Shown here: piece after piece, positions 35,251-43,674 of the stretch
Layout of the letters: each line of letters opens with the position of its first letter
How positions within the stretch are numbered: the first letter of the stretch is position 1
Assembly (NCBI GenBank): GCA_964425315.1
Contig: CAYRNB010000010.1
Span: 1 to 50,919 of the forward strand
DNA length: 50,919 nt
Direction of reading: 5' to 3'
Source of the DNA: Rhodoblastus sp964425315
GTDB taxonomy: Bacteria > Pseudomonadota > Alphaproteobacteria > Rhizobiales > Beijerinckiaceae
Position numbers and translations under genes: made by a program
Notes under the pieces: generated by a model
Seen by the model: only the letters and a program-made list of their open reading frames with translations
Database searches by the model: none
Told to the model about the DNA's origin: nothing

Positions 35251-36246
35251 TCATCGCCACGCCTTGCGATAGGCGCCGGAAGTGGTCTGCTGGCCTTCGG
35301 TCAGGCCGCGCAATTCGCCGGCGGGAATCGGCCGTCCCGCGGCATGGGCGTCGAGCGCGCGGCGAAACGTGCGCACCACCGCTTCCGTGTAGGCGCGGCT
35401 CCTCTGCCGGCCCTCGATCTTCAGCGCCTTGACGCCGGCTTCCGCCAGTTGCGGAATGAGCGCAGCGGCGTCGAGGCTGACCGGGTCCTCGAAGACATGG
35501 CCGCAATATTCGCCGGCCTGGAAAAAGCCCTTGCACAGGGTCGGATAGGGCGCGGCCTGCCCGGCCTTGACCCGATGAATGGCGAAGCCGCCGAGGCGCG
35601 AGACGAGATCGCCGTCCTCTTCACGATATTCCACATGGCTCGCCGGCGAGCAGGCGCCGTTCATATTGGGTGATCTGCCCGTGGCGTAAGAAGAGAGCGA
35701 GCAACGCCCCTCCGCCATGACGCACAATCCGCCGAAAATGAACACTTCAGTCTCGATGTCGATGGCGCGGTTGATTGCGGCGATTTCCTGCACCGTCAGC
35801 ACGCGCGGAAGCACCACGCGCTTGACGCCGAAAGAACGGGCGTAGAATTGGATCGCGTCGGAATTGGCCGCCGCCGCCTGCACCGATAAATGAAGCCGCA
35901 GGGCGGGATGGCTCTGCGCCGCATAATCGAGCAGGCCGAGATCGGCGAGAATCACGGCGTCGGCGCGAAAGCGGGCGGAGTCGTCCACCGCCTGTTTCCA
36001 ACGGCCGAAAGCCCCGGCGCGCGGAAAGGTGTTGATGGCGATCAGCACTTTTGCGTCGCGCTGATGCGCATAACGGATCGCCTCGGCCATTTCGTCGCGC
36101 GAAAAATTCAGGCCCGGGAAATTGCGGGCGTTGGTTTCGTCAGCAAAGCCGCAATAGACCGCGTGGGCGCCGGCTTCGACCGCCGCGCGCAAAGCCGCCG
36201 GCGTTCCGGCCGGGCAGATGAGCTCCAATTGTGTCTGCGCCTTCAT
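35251..36246 (-). CDS. ubiU: UbiU, O2-independent ubiquinone hydroxylation
   Basis: The 331-aa U32-family protein is the partner of UbiV in the heterodimer that uses prephenate as oxygen donor for anaerobic ubiquinone synthesis. It begins LELICPAGTPAALRAAVEAGAHAVYCGF and carries the cluster cysteines in GGLCVMAEGRCSL, MNGACSPASH and EYCGHVF. The ATG at 36246 overlaps the ubiT stop (ATGA). The gene order ubiT-ubiU-ubiV with coupling is the one commonly seen in proteobacteria able to respire without oxygen. Confidence 0.93.
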   Translation of the reverse strand: MKAQTQLELICPAGTPAALRAAVEAGAHAVYCGFADETNARNFPGLNFSRDEMAEAIRYAHQRDAKVLIAINTFPRAGAFGRWKQAVDDSARFRADAVILADLGLLDYAAQSHPALRLHLSVQAAAANSDAIQFYARSFGVKRVVLPRVLTVQEIAAINRAIDIETEVFIFGGLCVMAEGRCSLSSYATGRSPNMNGACSPASHVEYREEDGDLVSRLGGFAIHRVKAGQAAPYPTLCKGFFQAGEYCGHVFEDPVSLDAAALIPQLAEAGVKALKIEGRQRSRAYTEAVVRTFRRALDAHAAGRPIPAGELRGLTEGQQTTSGAYRKAWR

Positions 36247-36800
36247 GCGAGAGGCCCGCCCGCCGGGCGCGTGAGGGCGACGCCGGTAAAACCGCCGACG
36301 AGGGTCGCGAGCCGCCGCGCCGGCGACGACGACAGCCGGGCCAACGGCCCGAACAGGGCGGAGGCCTCCTCGACGAGGTCGATCTCCTCATTGTCTATCG
36401 CGTTGCGCAAGGCCAGCACCGCCTCGGTGTCGCCTTCAATGACGAGGTCGCGGGAAAAGAACAGGGCGTCGCCGTCATAGGCGCCGTGGACGAGGCCGAT
36501 CAGCGCGGCGAGCGGGCCGGCGACCCGCGCGTCCCAGGCGCCGGCGTCTTCGCGGCGCGCCGCCTCGAGCCGCGGCGCGCCCTTTTGGGGCGCGAGCAGG
36601 AAAACGAAGGGCAGATCGGTCGGGTCGATCAAAAAGACTTTCGACGCCTGTTCGCCGAGACGCCCGAACAACGCCGGATGGCGCCGGCTGAGGCTTTTCG
36701 CCAGCCGCGCGCCGGCAAATGACAGGGGCGCGAGCGGCGCATAGCGCAGCGCCGCAGCGCCGACCGCGGGAAAAAGGGGAATGGTGCGAGCTTCCGCCAT
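36243..36800 (-). CDS. ubiT: UbiT, SCP2-domain lipid carrier for anaerobic ubiquinone synthesis
   Basis: The 185-aa protein has the SCP2 sterol-carrier fold at about 50-140 (QASKVFLIDPTDLPFVFLLAPQKG; ALIGLVHGAYDGDALFFSRDLVIEGDTEAVLALRNAIDNEEID). UbiT replaces UbiJ in binding the hydrophobic ubiquinone intermediates under anoxia. It is first in the ubiTUV operon, and its ATG at 36800 faces ubiD across 81 bp that hold an FNR-type box. Confidence 0.9.
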   Translation of the reverse strand: MAEARTIPLFPAVGAAALRYAPLAPLSFAGARLAKSLSRRHPALFGRLGEQASKVFLIDPTDLPFVFLLAPQKGAPRLEAARREDAGAWDARVAGPLAALIGLVHGAYDGDALFFSRDLVIEGDTEAVLALRNAIDNEEIDLVEEASALFGPLARLSSSPARRLATLVGGFTGVALTRPAGGPLA

Positions 36801-36834
36801 TGAGGCTATAGATCAGATGTCGCATGGCTCCGCT

Positions 36835-36848
36835 TTGACCCCGGTCAA
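36835..36848. promoter_or_regulatory. FNR/FixK-type box between ubiT and ubiD
   Basis: TTGAC-CCCG-GTCAA differs from the consensus TTGAT-N4-ATCAA at one symmetrical position per half. The symmetry extends to 11-bp arms (36830-36853). Its location in an 81-bp divergent promoter lets one dimer serve both ubiTUV and ubiDX. Confidence 0.7.
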
Positions 36849-36881
36849 AGCGGGTCCTGTTCTTTCAAGGCAGAAGAAGCC

Positions 36882-38405
36882 ATGTCCTTCCGCGACTTGC
36901 CCGCCTTCCGCGACCTCGGCGCCTTCGCCCGTTATCTTGAAGACAAGGGGCTTCTGGCGCGCGTCGGCGAGCCGGTCGGCCTCGTGCATGAATTGACCGA
37001 GGTCCACCGCCGCGCGCTTATGGCGGGCGGTCCGGCGCTCTGGTTCGAAAAGGCGCAGGACGCGCGCGGCCCCGCCGCCATGCCGGTGCTCGCCAATCTG
37101 TTCGGAACGCAAGAGCGCGTCGCCGCCGGTTTCGGCGTCGCCTTGGGGAGGATCCGTGAACTCGGCGAGGTTCTCGCCGCCATGCGCGAGCCGGCGCCGG
37201 TCGATGGTTTCGCCGACGCCCTCAGTCGCTGGCCGATGGTGCGCGCCGCGCTCGCGACGCGACCGCAGATCGTCGGCAAGCCCCCCTGCCAGGGGGAAAT
37301 TTTTCGCGGCCCCGACGTCGATCTGGCGCGGCTGCCGATCCAGACCTGCTGGCCGGGGGAGCCTGCGCCGCTCATCACCTGGCCGCTGGTCATCACCCGG
37401 CCGCCGGACGGCGACGCCGACGATACGGCGCGGATGAATATCGGCGTCTACCGCATGCAGGTTTTGGGCAAGGACCGCGCCATCCTGCGCTGGCTGGCGC
37501 ATCGCGGCGGCGCGGCCCATCATCGCGCCTGGGCGGCGCGCGGCGAGGACATGCCGGTCGCGGTCGCCATCGGCGCCGATCCGGCGACCATCCTCTCCGC
37601 CGTCCTGCCTCTGCCGGAAACGGTTTCGGAATTGCGCTTTTCCGGGGTTTTGCGCGGCGAGCGTCCCCGCATCGCCCCCGCCCTGACCGTCCCCCTCCTC
37701 GTTCCCGCCGACGCCGAAATCGTGCTCGAAGGCTATGCCTCGGCGACGGAAACCGCGCCGGAAGGGCCTTATGGCGACCACACAGGCTATTACAATTCGG
37801 TCGAGAATTTCCCGGTGATGCGGATCACCGCCATCACCATGCGGCGCAATCCCGTCTACCTCACCACCTACACCGGCCGCCCGCCGGACGAGCCTTCCGT
37901 GATCGGCGCCGTCCTCAACGATCTCGCCCTGCCGAGCATGCGGCGGCAGATGCCGGAAATCGCCGATGTCTGGCTGCCGCCGGAAGCCTGCTCCTATCGC
38001 ATGGCCATCGTTTCGATCAAAAAATCCTATCCCGGCCAGGCGCGGCGGGTCATGATGGGTTTCTGGGGCATGCTGCCGCAGTTCAATTACACCAAAACCA
38101 TCATCGTCGTGGACGAGGACATCAATGTGCGCGACTGGCGCGACGTCGCCTGGGCCCTGGCGACGCGCATGGATTCATCGCGCGACGTGACGGTCCTCGC
38201 CAATACGCCCATCGACTATCTCGATTTCGCTTCGCCAGAGCCAGGGCTTGGCGGCAAGCTCGGCCTCGACGCGACAAAAAAAATCGGCGCGGAGACGCGG
38301 CGCGAATGGGGCAAGACGCTTCGCATGGCGCCCGAGGTCGAAAAGCGCGTCGACGCGATCTGGCCGCGCATTTCCGCCGGCTTCAAATTCGGGACGCCGC
38401 CATGA
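36882..38405 (+). CDS. ubiD: UbiD prenylated-FMN-dependent decarboxylase
   Basis: The 507-aa protein starts FRDLPAFRDLGAFARYLEDKGLLARVGEPV and contains the prFMN/metal-binding stretch (NIGVYRMQVLGKDRAILRW), the E-x-R-x3-E-like catalytic region around PEGPYGDHTGYYN, and MRRQMPEIADVWLPPEACSYRMAIVSIKK. UbiD decarboxylates 3-octaprenyl-4-hydroxybenzoate in ubiquinone synthesis. It is coupled to ubiX by an ATGA overlap and divergent from ubiTUV, which supports ubiquinone biosynthesis over degradation of aromatic acids. Confidence 0.92.
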   Translation: MSFRDLPAFRDLGAFARYLEDKGLLARVGEPVGLVHELTEVHRRALMAGGPALWFEKAQDARGPAAMPVLANLFGTQERVAAGFGVALGRIRELGEVLAAMREPAPVDGFADALSRWPMVRAALATRPQIVGKPPCQGEIFRGPDVDLARLPIQTCWPGEPAPLITWPLVITRPPDGDADDTARMNIGVYRMQVLGKDRAILRWLAHRGGAAHHRAWAARGEDMPVAVAIGADPATILSAVLPLPETVSELRFSGVLRGERPRIAPALTVPLLVPADAEIVLEGYASATETAPEGPYGDHTGYYNSVENFPVMRITAITMRRNPVYLTTYTGRPPDEPSVIGAVLNDLALPSMRRQMPEIADVWLPPEACSYRMAIVSIKKSYPGQARRVMMGFWGMLPQFNYTKTIIVVDEDINVRDWRDVAWALATRMDSSRDVTVLANTPIDYLDFASPEPGLGGKLGLDATKKIGAETRREWGKTLRMAPEVEKRVDAIWPRISAGFKFGTPP

Positions 38406-38977
38406 AACCGCGCGTGGTCGTCGGCGTCAGCGGCGCCTCGGGCGCGGCCATCGGCCTGCGCGTCGTCGAAATTCTGGCGCGGCTCGGGGCCGAAACCCAT
38501 GCGGTCGTCTCCAAGGCGGCCGAACGGACCCTGCAGCAAGAGGTCGGCGCGGAGGCGCTTGCCCAATTGCGCGCCCAGGCGGGCTGTTGGCATGACGCCG
38601 ACGACATTGGCGCTTCCATCGCCTCCGGCTCCTTTCCGACAAGCGGCATGATCGTCGCGCCCTGTTCGATGCGCACGCTTGCCGCCATCGCCTATTGCCA
38701 GTCCCATAATCTCCTCGTGCGCGCCGCCGACGTGCATTTGAAGGAGCGACGGCCGCTCGTGCTGGTCGCGCGCGAGACGCCGCTGCATCTCGGCCACCTG
38801 CGCGCCATGACGGCGGCGACGGAAGCCGGCGCCATCGTCATGCCGCCGGCCCCGGCCTTCTATCTCAAACCGGCGAGCGTCGAAGAGATCATCGACCAGA
38901 TTGCGCGGCGCGCCATCGATCTGCTGCGCCTGTTCGAACCGACAGCGACACAATGGCGCGCGGATGCGCCGGCTTGA
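38402..38977 (+). CDS. ubiX: UbiX flavin prenyltransferase
   Basis: The 191-aa protein makes prenylated FMN for UbiD from FMN and dimethylallyl phosphate. Seen are the FMN-binding VVVGVSGASGAAIGLRVVEIL at the start, SGSFPTSGMIVAPCSMRTLAAIAY in the middle, and RPLVLVARETPLHLGHLRAMTAATEAGAIVMPPAPAFY near the end, all diagnostic. The ATG at 38402 overlaps the ubiD stop; the longer frame starting inside ubiD is not used. Confidence 0.95.
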   Translation: MKPRVVVGVSGASGAAIGLRVVEILARLGAETHAVVSKAAERTLQQEVGAEALAQLRAQAGCWHDADDIGASIASGSFPTSGMIVAPCSMRTLAAIAYCQSHNLLVRAADVHLKERRPLVLVARETPLHLGHLRAMTAATEAGAIVMPPAPAFYLKPASVEEIIDQIARRAIDLLRLFEPTATQWRADAPA

Positions 38978-39156
38978 TGAGAAGCGAAACGCCATCGTTG
39001 TCACCTTCGATTCCGAGACAAATCGACGCAGGCCCAAGATTCGATTTTGTTCAGATGGTCTCCTTATGGTATTGATTTCAGAGACGGTTATGACATTGCT
39101 CGAGACGTTCGCCTCGACAATGAGCGGTTGATGTATCTCGATCTGGCGGCGTTAAA

Positions 39157-39633
39157 GTGAAGCTGACGAGTTATTCGAATTACACACTGCGAATACTGAT
39201 GATCGCCGCGGCGCGCTTTCCGACGCTGACGACCATCGGAGAGGTCGCCGACGCCTTCGGCATCGCCAAAACGCATCTGGTCAAATGCGTCCATCAGCTG
39301 GGCCAGTGGGGCTATATCGAGACCATTCGCGGCGCCCGGGGCGGCTTCCGCCTGGCGCGGGACGCCAGTTCGATCACCGTCGGCGAAATCATTCGACGCA
39401 CGGAAGACGGATTCGACATGGTCGAATGTTTCAAAGCGGAAACCAGCTCCTGCCCGCTCCTGAAGCACTGCCTTCTGCGTCCCGCCCTCCTGCGGGCGAC
39501 GGGCGCCTTTCTTGAAACGCTCGATGCGCATACGCTCGAAGATATTTCCGACAATGGCGACGATCTTTTGAGGCTTCTGCGCCTGCAAAAGCCATCGGCG
39601 CCGCAATGCCGCGAAAACCGCGCCTCGGTCTGA
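39157..39633 (+). CDS. nsrR: NsrR-like Rrf2-family regulator
   Basis: The 158-aa protein closely follows NsrR: MKLTSYSNYTLRILMIAA, TTIGEVADAFGIAKTHLVKCVHQLGQWGYIETIRGARGGFRLA, and the cluster cysteines C91, C99 and C105 (CFKAETSSCPLLKHC). NsrR holds an NO-sensitive iron-sulfur cluster and represses NO-detoxification genes. Start is GTG at 39157. No hmp or norB lies beside it; its neighbour is a second, convergent Rrf2 regulator. Targets cannot be inferred from position. Confidence 0.85.
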   Translation: MKLTSYSNYTLRILMIAAARFPTLTTIGEVADAFGIAKTHLVKCVHQLGQWGYIETIRGARGGFRLARDASSITVGEIIRRTEDGFDMVECFKAETSSCPLLKHCLLRPALLRATGAFLETLDAHTLEDISDNGDDLLRLLRLQKPSAPQCRENRASV

Positions 39634-39639
39634 GCGCCT

Positions 39640-40047
39640 TCAAGCCGCGACGGCTTCCAGGGGCAATTCGGCGAGCGTGAGTGGCGCGAGTTCGGCGCGA
39701 AAGGCCGCATAAGCGGCTTCGCAGGCGCGGCGCAGCTTGCACGCGGAAAGAATCCGGCACGTTTTGTCTTCGAGAAGGCGGCAGGGGAACAGGTTTTCTT
39801 CCGGCTCGAACAGTTCGATAATCTCGAGCGCGGTAATGGCGTCGGCCGGCTTGCCCAGGCGATATCCCCCGCCGCGTCCGCGTCTTCCAATTAGATAACC
39901 CGCCTGCATCAGCTCGTTGCAGGTCTTGATCACCATCGCTTCGGTTAACCCCAGCCGGCGCGTCATGTCCGGCATGGTCAACGGCGCATCGATGCGGCAC
40001 GCCATCAGAATGCGCATCGCCCCGTTGGTTGCGGCATTCATTCGCAT
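39640..40047 (-). CDS. second Rrf2/NsrR-like regulator
   Basis: The 135-aa Rrf2 protein has a winged helix (LTMPDMTRRLGLTEAMVIKTCNELMQAGYLIGRRGRGGGYRLGKP) and three cysteines C89, C97 and C103 (CRLLEDKTCRILSAC) at spacing x7 and x5, exactly as in its convergent neighbour. It should also bind an iron-sulfur cluster. N-terminal residues differ from NsrR (MRMNAATNGAMRILMACRID), including the region that gives the fourth ligand in some NsrRs. The two genes end 6 bp apart. It could sense NO or another iron-sulfur signal. Confidence 0.82.
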   Translation of the reverse strand: MRMNAATNGAMRILMACRIDAPLTMPDMTRRLGLTEAMVIKTCNELMQAGYLIGRRGRGGGYRLGKPADAITALEIIELFEPEENLFPCRLLEDKTCRILSACKLRRACEAAYAAFRAELAPLTLAELPLEAVAA

Positions 40048-40359
40048 TCAGCGCCTCAAAGATAGATTTGCAGTAAGACTTATCAGCGAATTTCATATCG
40101 CACCTGCGAAAAGACGTCTTTGTTTGGGATCAAAAGCCAGGATCGCTTGCTCCCCAAGGATTTGGCGCACCGGCGGCGCGCGGCGCGCTCGCGGGTATTT
40201 CGTAGATGTGAGACGGCGCCGCAAAACAGGCCGGAAACCGCCCGCTGGGGGGATTGCTCGCGCGCTTGCTCGATCGAGCGTTGCGGAATTCAAGAGGCGG
40301 GTCGAGGCCTTATCCGCGTCACTTTGTCGCGACAAGAACCAGATCGAGCGATTAACACT
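40048..40359. other. intergenic region between Rrf2 gene and deacetylase
   Basis: About 310 bp upstream of the Rrf2 gene and downstream of the deacetylase. It should hold the Rrf2 promoter (AT-richer at 40055-40110). A 12-bp perfect palindrome TTGTCGCGACAA lies at 40324-40335. No gene is supported here. Confidence 0.4.
40059..40069 (-). promoter_or_regulatory. possible NsrR half-site in the Rrf2 leader
   Basis: AAGATAGATTT differs at two positions from the enterobacterial NsrR half-site AAGATGCATTT. It lies 12 bp upstream of the Rrf2 start, where binding would give autoregulation. A similar string, AAGATTCGATTT, lies upstream of the convergent nsrR-like gene near 39037-39048. Confidence 0.3.
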
Positions 40360-41397
40360 CTATTCGGCGCCGGCTTTCGGCGGCGGCGCGGCGGGAGATT
40401 TTCCGGCCGCCGGCTTGAATTTCCGCTTCTTGAGCAGTCGCGGCATGATTTTGGCGAGGATCGCCTTGGTCTCCGACTTCCATCCCTTGGGCGCGGGCCG
40501 CAGTTTCGTTTCGGCCGCGGGACCCGGAACCATGTGGACGACATGATAGCCGTCCCGCTTCAACTTGTGCAGGAATATCGGCAGCATTTCCACGGTCTCG
40601 CGGCGCGTGTCGTGGAGAAGGATGATTCCGCGCCTTCCTCGCTCGGCGAGACGTTTCATCAGGAGATTCGACTCCTGCTCGGGCGTCATGGCGTTCCAAT
40701 CGCTGGCCCAGAGATCGGCGCCGAAGACCGTGACTCGCTTCCTGTCGAGCCAGGCGAGAAGGGCGCCGTCGTCGGCGAAACCGGGAAAGCGGAACCAGGT
40801 CGTCCTGAACTGGCCGTCCCTGTCGGCCGCGCCGTAGGCCGCCTTATCGACCGCGGCCATGCCGCGCGAAATCTCGCGGATGGCGGCGTCGTAGGGAATT
40901 CCGATCAGCGTCCGCCAGGGATGCGACCAGGAATGGGAGCCGATCGTATGGCCCTCCGCGATCTCGCGCCGGACGAGACCAGGATAGGCCTGCGCATGGC
41001 GGCCGATGAGAAAAAAAGTCGCCTGGACGCATTCGGCTTTCAGCGCATCGAGCACGCGTCGCGTCGTCGCCGGATTGGGGCCGTCGTCAAAAGTGAGCAC
41101 GACTTCCCCGGGCTTGAGATCGAGCGTCTCGGGGTAGGATTCGAGCCCGATATGCAGGCCGCCCGCGGGCGCGCCGACCACAACATCGCGGAACGTGCCC
41201 AGGGCGTCCTTACGCGCGCAGGGACGTGGGCCGGAAACGGGGGCCGCTTGTGGACTCGGGGCCAGCCTGAGCGCGCCGCTTTCTTGCGCGAAAGCCGCAG
41301 GCCCCGCGCCGGCCAGCAAAAAGATCGCCGCGCCGAAAAAGGCGCGGCGAGTCCGCTTGCCCGTTCTCTTCGCCATTCGCTCCGGCCCCATCGACAT
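40360..41397 (-). CDS. secreted polysaccharide deacetylase (NodB/CE4 domain)
   Basis: The 345-aa protein has a signal peptide (KRTRRAFFGAAIFLLAGAGPAAFA), then a CE4 domain with motif 1 LTFDDGPNP (catalytic and metal Asp), motif 2 GSHSWSHP (metal histidines), motif 3 RFPGFADDG, and a late LLHD motif. It would remove acetyl groups from an extracellular or peptidoglycan-linked sugar polymer. A second ATG at 41376 (MAKRTGKRTRR) is an equally plausible start. The C-terminus is lysine- and proline-rich. It is divergent from the corrinoid-linked methyltransferase; no functional link is evident. Confidence 0.87.
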   Translation of the reverse strand: MSMGPERMAKRTGKRTRRAFFGAAIFLLAGAGPAAFAQESGALRLAPSPQAAPVSGPRPCARKDALGTFRDVVVGAPAGGLHIGLESYPETLDLKPGEVVLTFDDGPNPATTRRVLDALKAECVQATFFLIGRHAQAYPGLVRREIAEGHTIGSHSWSHPWRTLIGIPYDAAIREISRGMAAVDKAAYGAADRDGQFRTTWFRFPGFADDGALLAWLDRKRVTVFGADLWASDWNAMTPEQESNLLMKRLAERGRRGIILLHDTRRETVEMLPIFLHKLKRDGYHVVHMVPGPAAETKLRPAPKGWKSETKAILAKIMPRLLKKRKFKPAAGKSPAAPPPKAGAE

Positions 41398-41619
41398 CGG
41401 TCAGGCGGCCGGCTCGAACCGCCGCGCAATTTCCTGCCTTTGGCGGCGGCGCCTCAACCGTCCCTTCCCGACCTCGTACCACGGTTTCTGGCGTTCGCGG
41501 AAAAATTCCTCATAATTCACGATCGGTTCGGCCGAACGACTCGCCCGCCGATGTTAGACATCGACCACGTAATCGCCAAGGCTGGCTGCCGGAAGGGCCT
41601 TCCGAAAAGCCGAGACCAA

Positions 41620-42279
41620 ATGAGCAGTTTCGTCTGGATGAAAGTCCTGGAATCGGCGCCGCGGCGCTACGACCGCGGCATCCGCATCCTGTCACGTGGG
41701 CGCATCGGCCAGGTCTATGACCGCATCGCCGCCCTGGTCGCCGCGCCCGGCAAGAAAATCCTCGATATCGGCTGCGGCACGGGGGCGCTGACCCTCGCCT
41801 GCGCCGCGCGCGGCGCGGACGTGACCGGCATCGACATTGACGCGGGCATGCTGGAGGCGGCGCGCGAAAAACCCGCGCCGAAATCGGGGCGCGCGACTTT
41901 TCTCGAACTCAGCGCGGCGGAGATCGAGGATCGTTTCGGCGAGGGAAGTTTCGACGCGGCGACGGCCTGCCTCGCGATGAGCGAAATGTCGCCCGAGGAA
42001 CAGGATTATGTCCTGCGCGCCGTATTTTTGCGTCTCGCGCCCGGCGGCATGCTGGTCATCGGCGACGAGGTCCTGCCCGAAGGCCGGATGGCGCGCCTGG
42101 CCTATTATCTCTGGCGCTTGCCGCTTGCGGCCGTGACCTATCTTCTGACCCAGGCGACGACGCGTCCGGTCGGCGATCTCGCCCGGCGGATGCGGCAAGC
42201 GGGATTTTCCGACGTCGAGGAGGAGCGGATGTGGTCGGGCGCCTTCGTCATTGTTCGCGGCGTGAAGAGGAAATCATGA
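41620..42279 (+). CDS. cpaM: corrinoid-protein-associated SAM methyltransferase
   Basis: The 219-aa class I methyltransferase has motif I ILDIGCGTGAL (47-57), the acidic loop VTGIDID and post-motif LRLAPGGMLVIGDEV. A hydrophobic segment (MARLAYYLWRLPLAAVTYLL) may touch the membrane. Its stop overlaps the start of the HgcAB-like fusion gene (ATGA), so the two are made together. I recall the name CpaM for methyltransferases in exactly this position, but could not verify it. It presumably acts on the same pathway as the corrinoid protein. An in-frame ATG at 41551 would add 23 residues without family features; neither start has a strong ribosome-binding site. Confidence 0.8.
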   Translation: MSSFVWMKVLESAPRRYDRGIRILSRGRIGQVYDRIAALVAAPGKKILDIGCGTGALTLACAARGADVTGIDIDAGMLEAAREKPAPKSGRATFLELSAAEIEDRFGEGSFDAATACLAMSEMSPEEQDYVLRAVFLRLAPGGMLVIGDEVLPEGRMARLAYYLWRLPLAAVTYLLTQATTRPVGDLARRMRQAGFSDVEEERMWSGAFVIVRGVKRKS

Positions 42280-43394
42280 GACTGGCCGACCTGCCCTCTT
42301 ATCTTCGCGACCGCACTTTGGGCATGTTTCCCCATCGCGCGCGCACCGGGCTGATGCGCATCGGCAATCCGGACCGGCGGTCGCCGGCTTTGGTCACCGG
42401 CAATTTCACCCTTACCGTGCGTCGTGTGCGCGACGCCCTGCGCGGCCGCGACGCCTGGCTGCTCGTCGCCAACAGCAAGGGGATCAATGTGTGGTGCGCC
42501 TCCGGCGGCGGCTATCTCACCCACCACGACATCATTTCGGCGATCCGCGTGTCGCGCCTGGCGGAAAAGGTCGAAACCCGCGAAATCATTCTGCCGCAAC
42601 TCTGCGCGACCGGCGTCGAACGGCGGCGGATCGAGGAAGCAACCGGCTTTTTCCCGCGCTGGGGGCCGGCGCGGCTCGAAGACCTGCCGGCCTTCCTCGA
42701 CCGCGGCGCGCGCGTGGTCAAGCGCGAACGCTTCATGCGCTTTCCGGCCTGGGAGCGCCTGGAAATGGCGACCCTGTGGTGCGCGCCCATGCTGGTCATC
42801 CTTCTGCCGGTCCTGGCCTTCTTTTTCGGCGCGCGCGCAATGGGCGCGGCGGGCGTCGCCATGGCTTCGGTGGTCTATGGCGTCTTCGGATTTCTTCCCT
42901 GGCTCGAAATTCAGGGAGCGAAGCGCTTCTTGACTTTTTTGGCCGCCGCCGTCGTCGCGGCGCTCATCGGTTGCGGCGCGCTCTGGGCCTTGGGCGGGGC
43001 GACGCCGGGCCACGTGGCGGCGGTCGCCGGCGCCGCATTCCTCGCCATGGCCGTCCTATCGGTTGATCTTGCCGGAACCACTCCGTGGTACGCCAGCTAC
43101 GTCAACAGCTTCCACAACAAGCCGCAGGTTGAACTGGTCGCCGACCGCTGCACGGGCGCGGCGGAATGCGTGCAGGTCTGTCCGCGCGACGTGCTCAAAA
43201 TGAACGGGCGCCGCCGCAAGGTGGAAATCGCCAAATCCGATCAGTGCATCCAATGCGGCGCCTGTATCGTGCAATGCCCGGAGGACGCCCTGCGTTTCCG
43301 TTATGACGACGGGAGCGTGGTCGAGGCGGCGACGATCCGCCGCACGCGGCTGAACCTCCTGGGGCGGCGCAAAATCGAATTGCGCGAAGGCTAA
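42276..43394 (+). CDS. HgcA/HgcB-like fusion: membrane corrinoid protein with ferredoxin tail
   Basis: The 372-aa protein combines both halves of the mercury-methylation system in one chain. Residues 30-160 resemble the HgcA corrinoid domain: cap-helix motif N71-VWCASGGG-79 (HgcA NVWCAAGK-type, with C74 as the expected cobalt ligand), then EIILPQLCATGV and GPARLEDLPAFLDRG. Four hydrophobic helices follow at about 167-184, 190-208, 218-238 and 246-264, ending in DLAGTTPWY, like HgcA's FTGSTP. The ferredoxin tail has a full cluster C324-C327-C330-C334 and a first cluster with only C292, C298 and C302 (Ala at 295). The C-terminal cysteine pair of HgcB is missing and the lysine of the cap motif is Gly. 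Function is probably methyl transfer other than to mercury. Confidence 0.85.
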   Translation: MRLADLPSYLRDRTLGMFPHRARTGLMRIGNPDRRSPALVTGNFTLTVRRVRDALRGRDAWLLVANSKGINVWCASGGGYLTHHDIISAIRVSRLAEKVETREIILPQLCATGVERRRIEEATGFFPRWGPARLEDLPAFLDRGARVVKRERFMRFPAWERLEMATLWCAPMLVILLPVLAFFFGARAMGAAGVAMASVVYGVFGFLPWLEIQGAKRFLTFLAAAVVAALIGCGALWALGGATPGHVAAVAGAAFLAMAVLSVDLAGTTPWYASYVNSFHNKPQVELVADRCTGAAECVQVCPRDVLKMNGRRRKVEIAKSDQCIQCGACIVQCPEDALRFRYDDGSVVEAATIRRTRLNLLGRRKIELREG

Positions 43395-43488
43395 CGGTTC
43401 AAATCCGACGCCTGGCGGCCGAACGGGCGCAGGACCGAGGGGCCGAGTTCGACGACAAGAGACATTCGGCCTGCAGCTTCAAAGTCGC

Positions 43489-43502
43489 TTGATCATCATG
43501 AA
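43489..43502 (+). promoter_or_regulatory. possible FNR-like box upstream of the DUF1097 gene
   Basis: TTGAT-CATC-ATGAA matches the FNR consensus TTGAT-N4-ATCAA at nine of ten fixed positions and lies about 170 bp before the DUF1097-type start. The single mismatch and distance make it tentative. Confidence 0.3.
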
Positions 43503-43674
43503 GCGGCCGTTCCGTCCATCCGTCTGCGACGCCGCCCTGATAAGCAGAAGTGTCGCTCACCGAAAGGCCGCAGGAACTTATGAGGGACGGCGACGGTTAT
43601 ATTCGATTGTTCTGTCGCTGTTTGTTCGGGGCGACGCTTCCGGAATGGCGACAGGTCAACCGGGGGGAAATATC

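Noticed and set aside
40120..41550. Long 5' extension of the methyltransferase frame on the plus strand
   Set aside because: Lies antisense to the polysaccharide deacetylase and is arginine-rich without motifs; real methyltransferase sequence starts near 41620.
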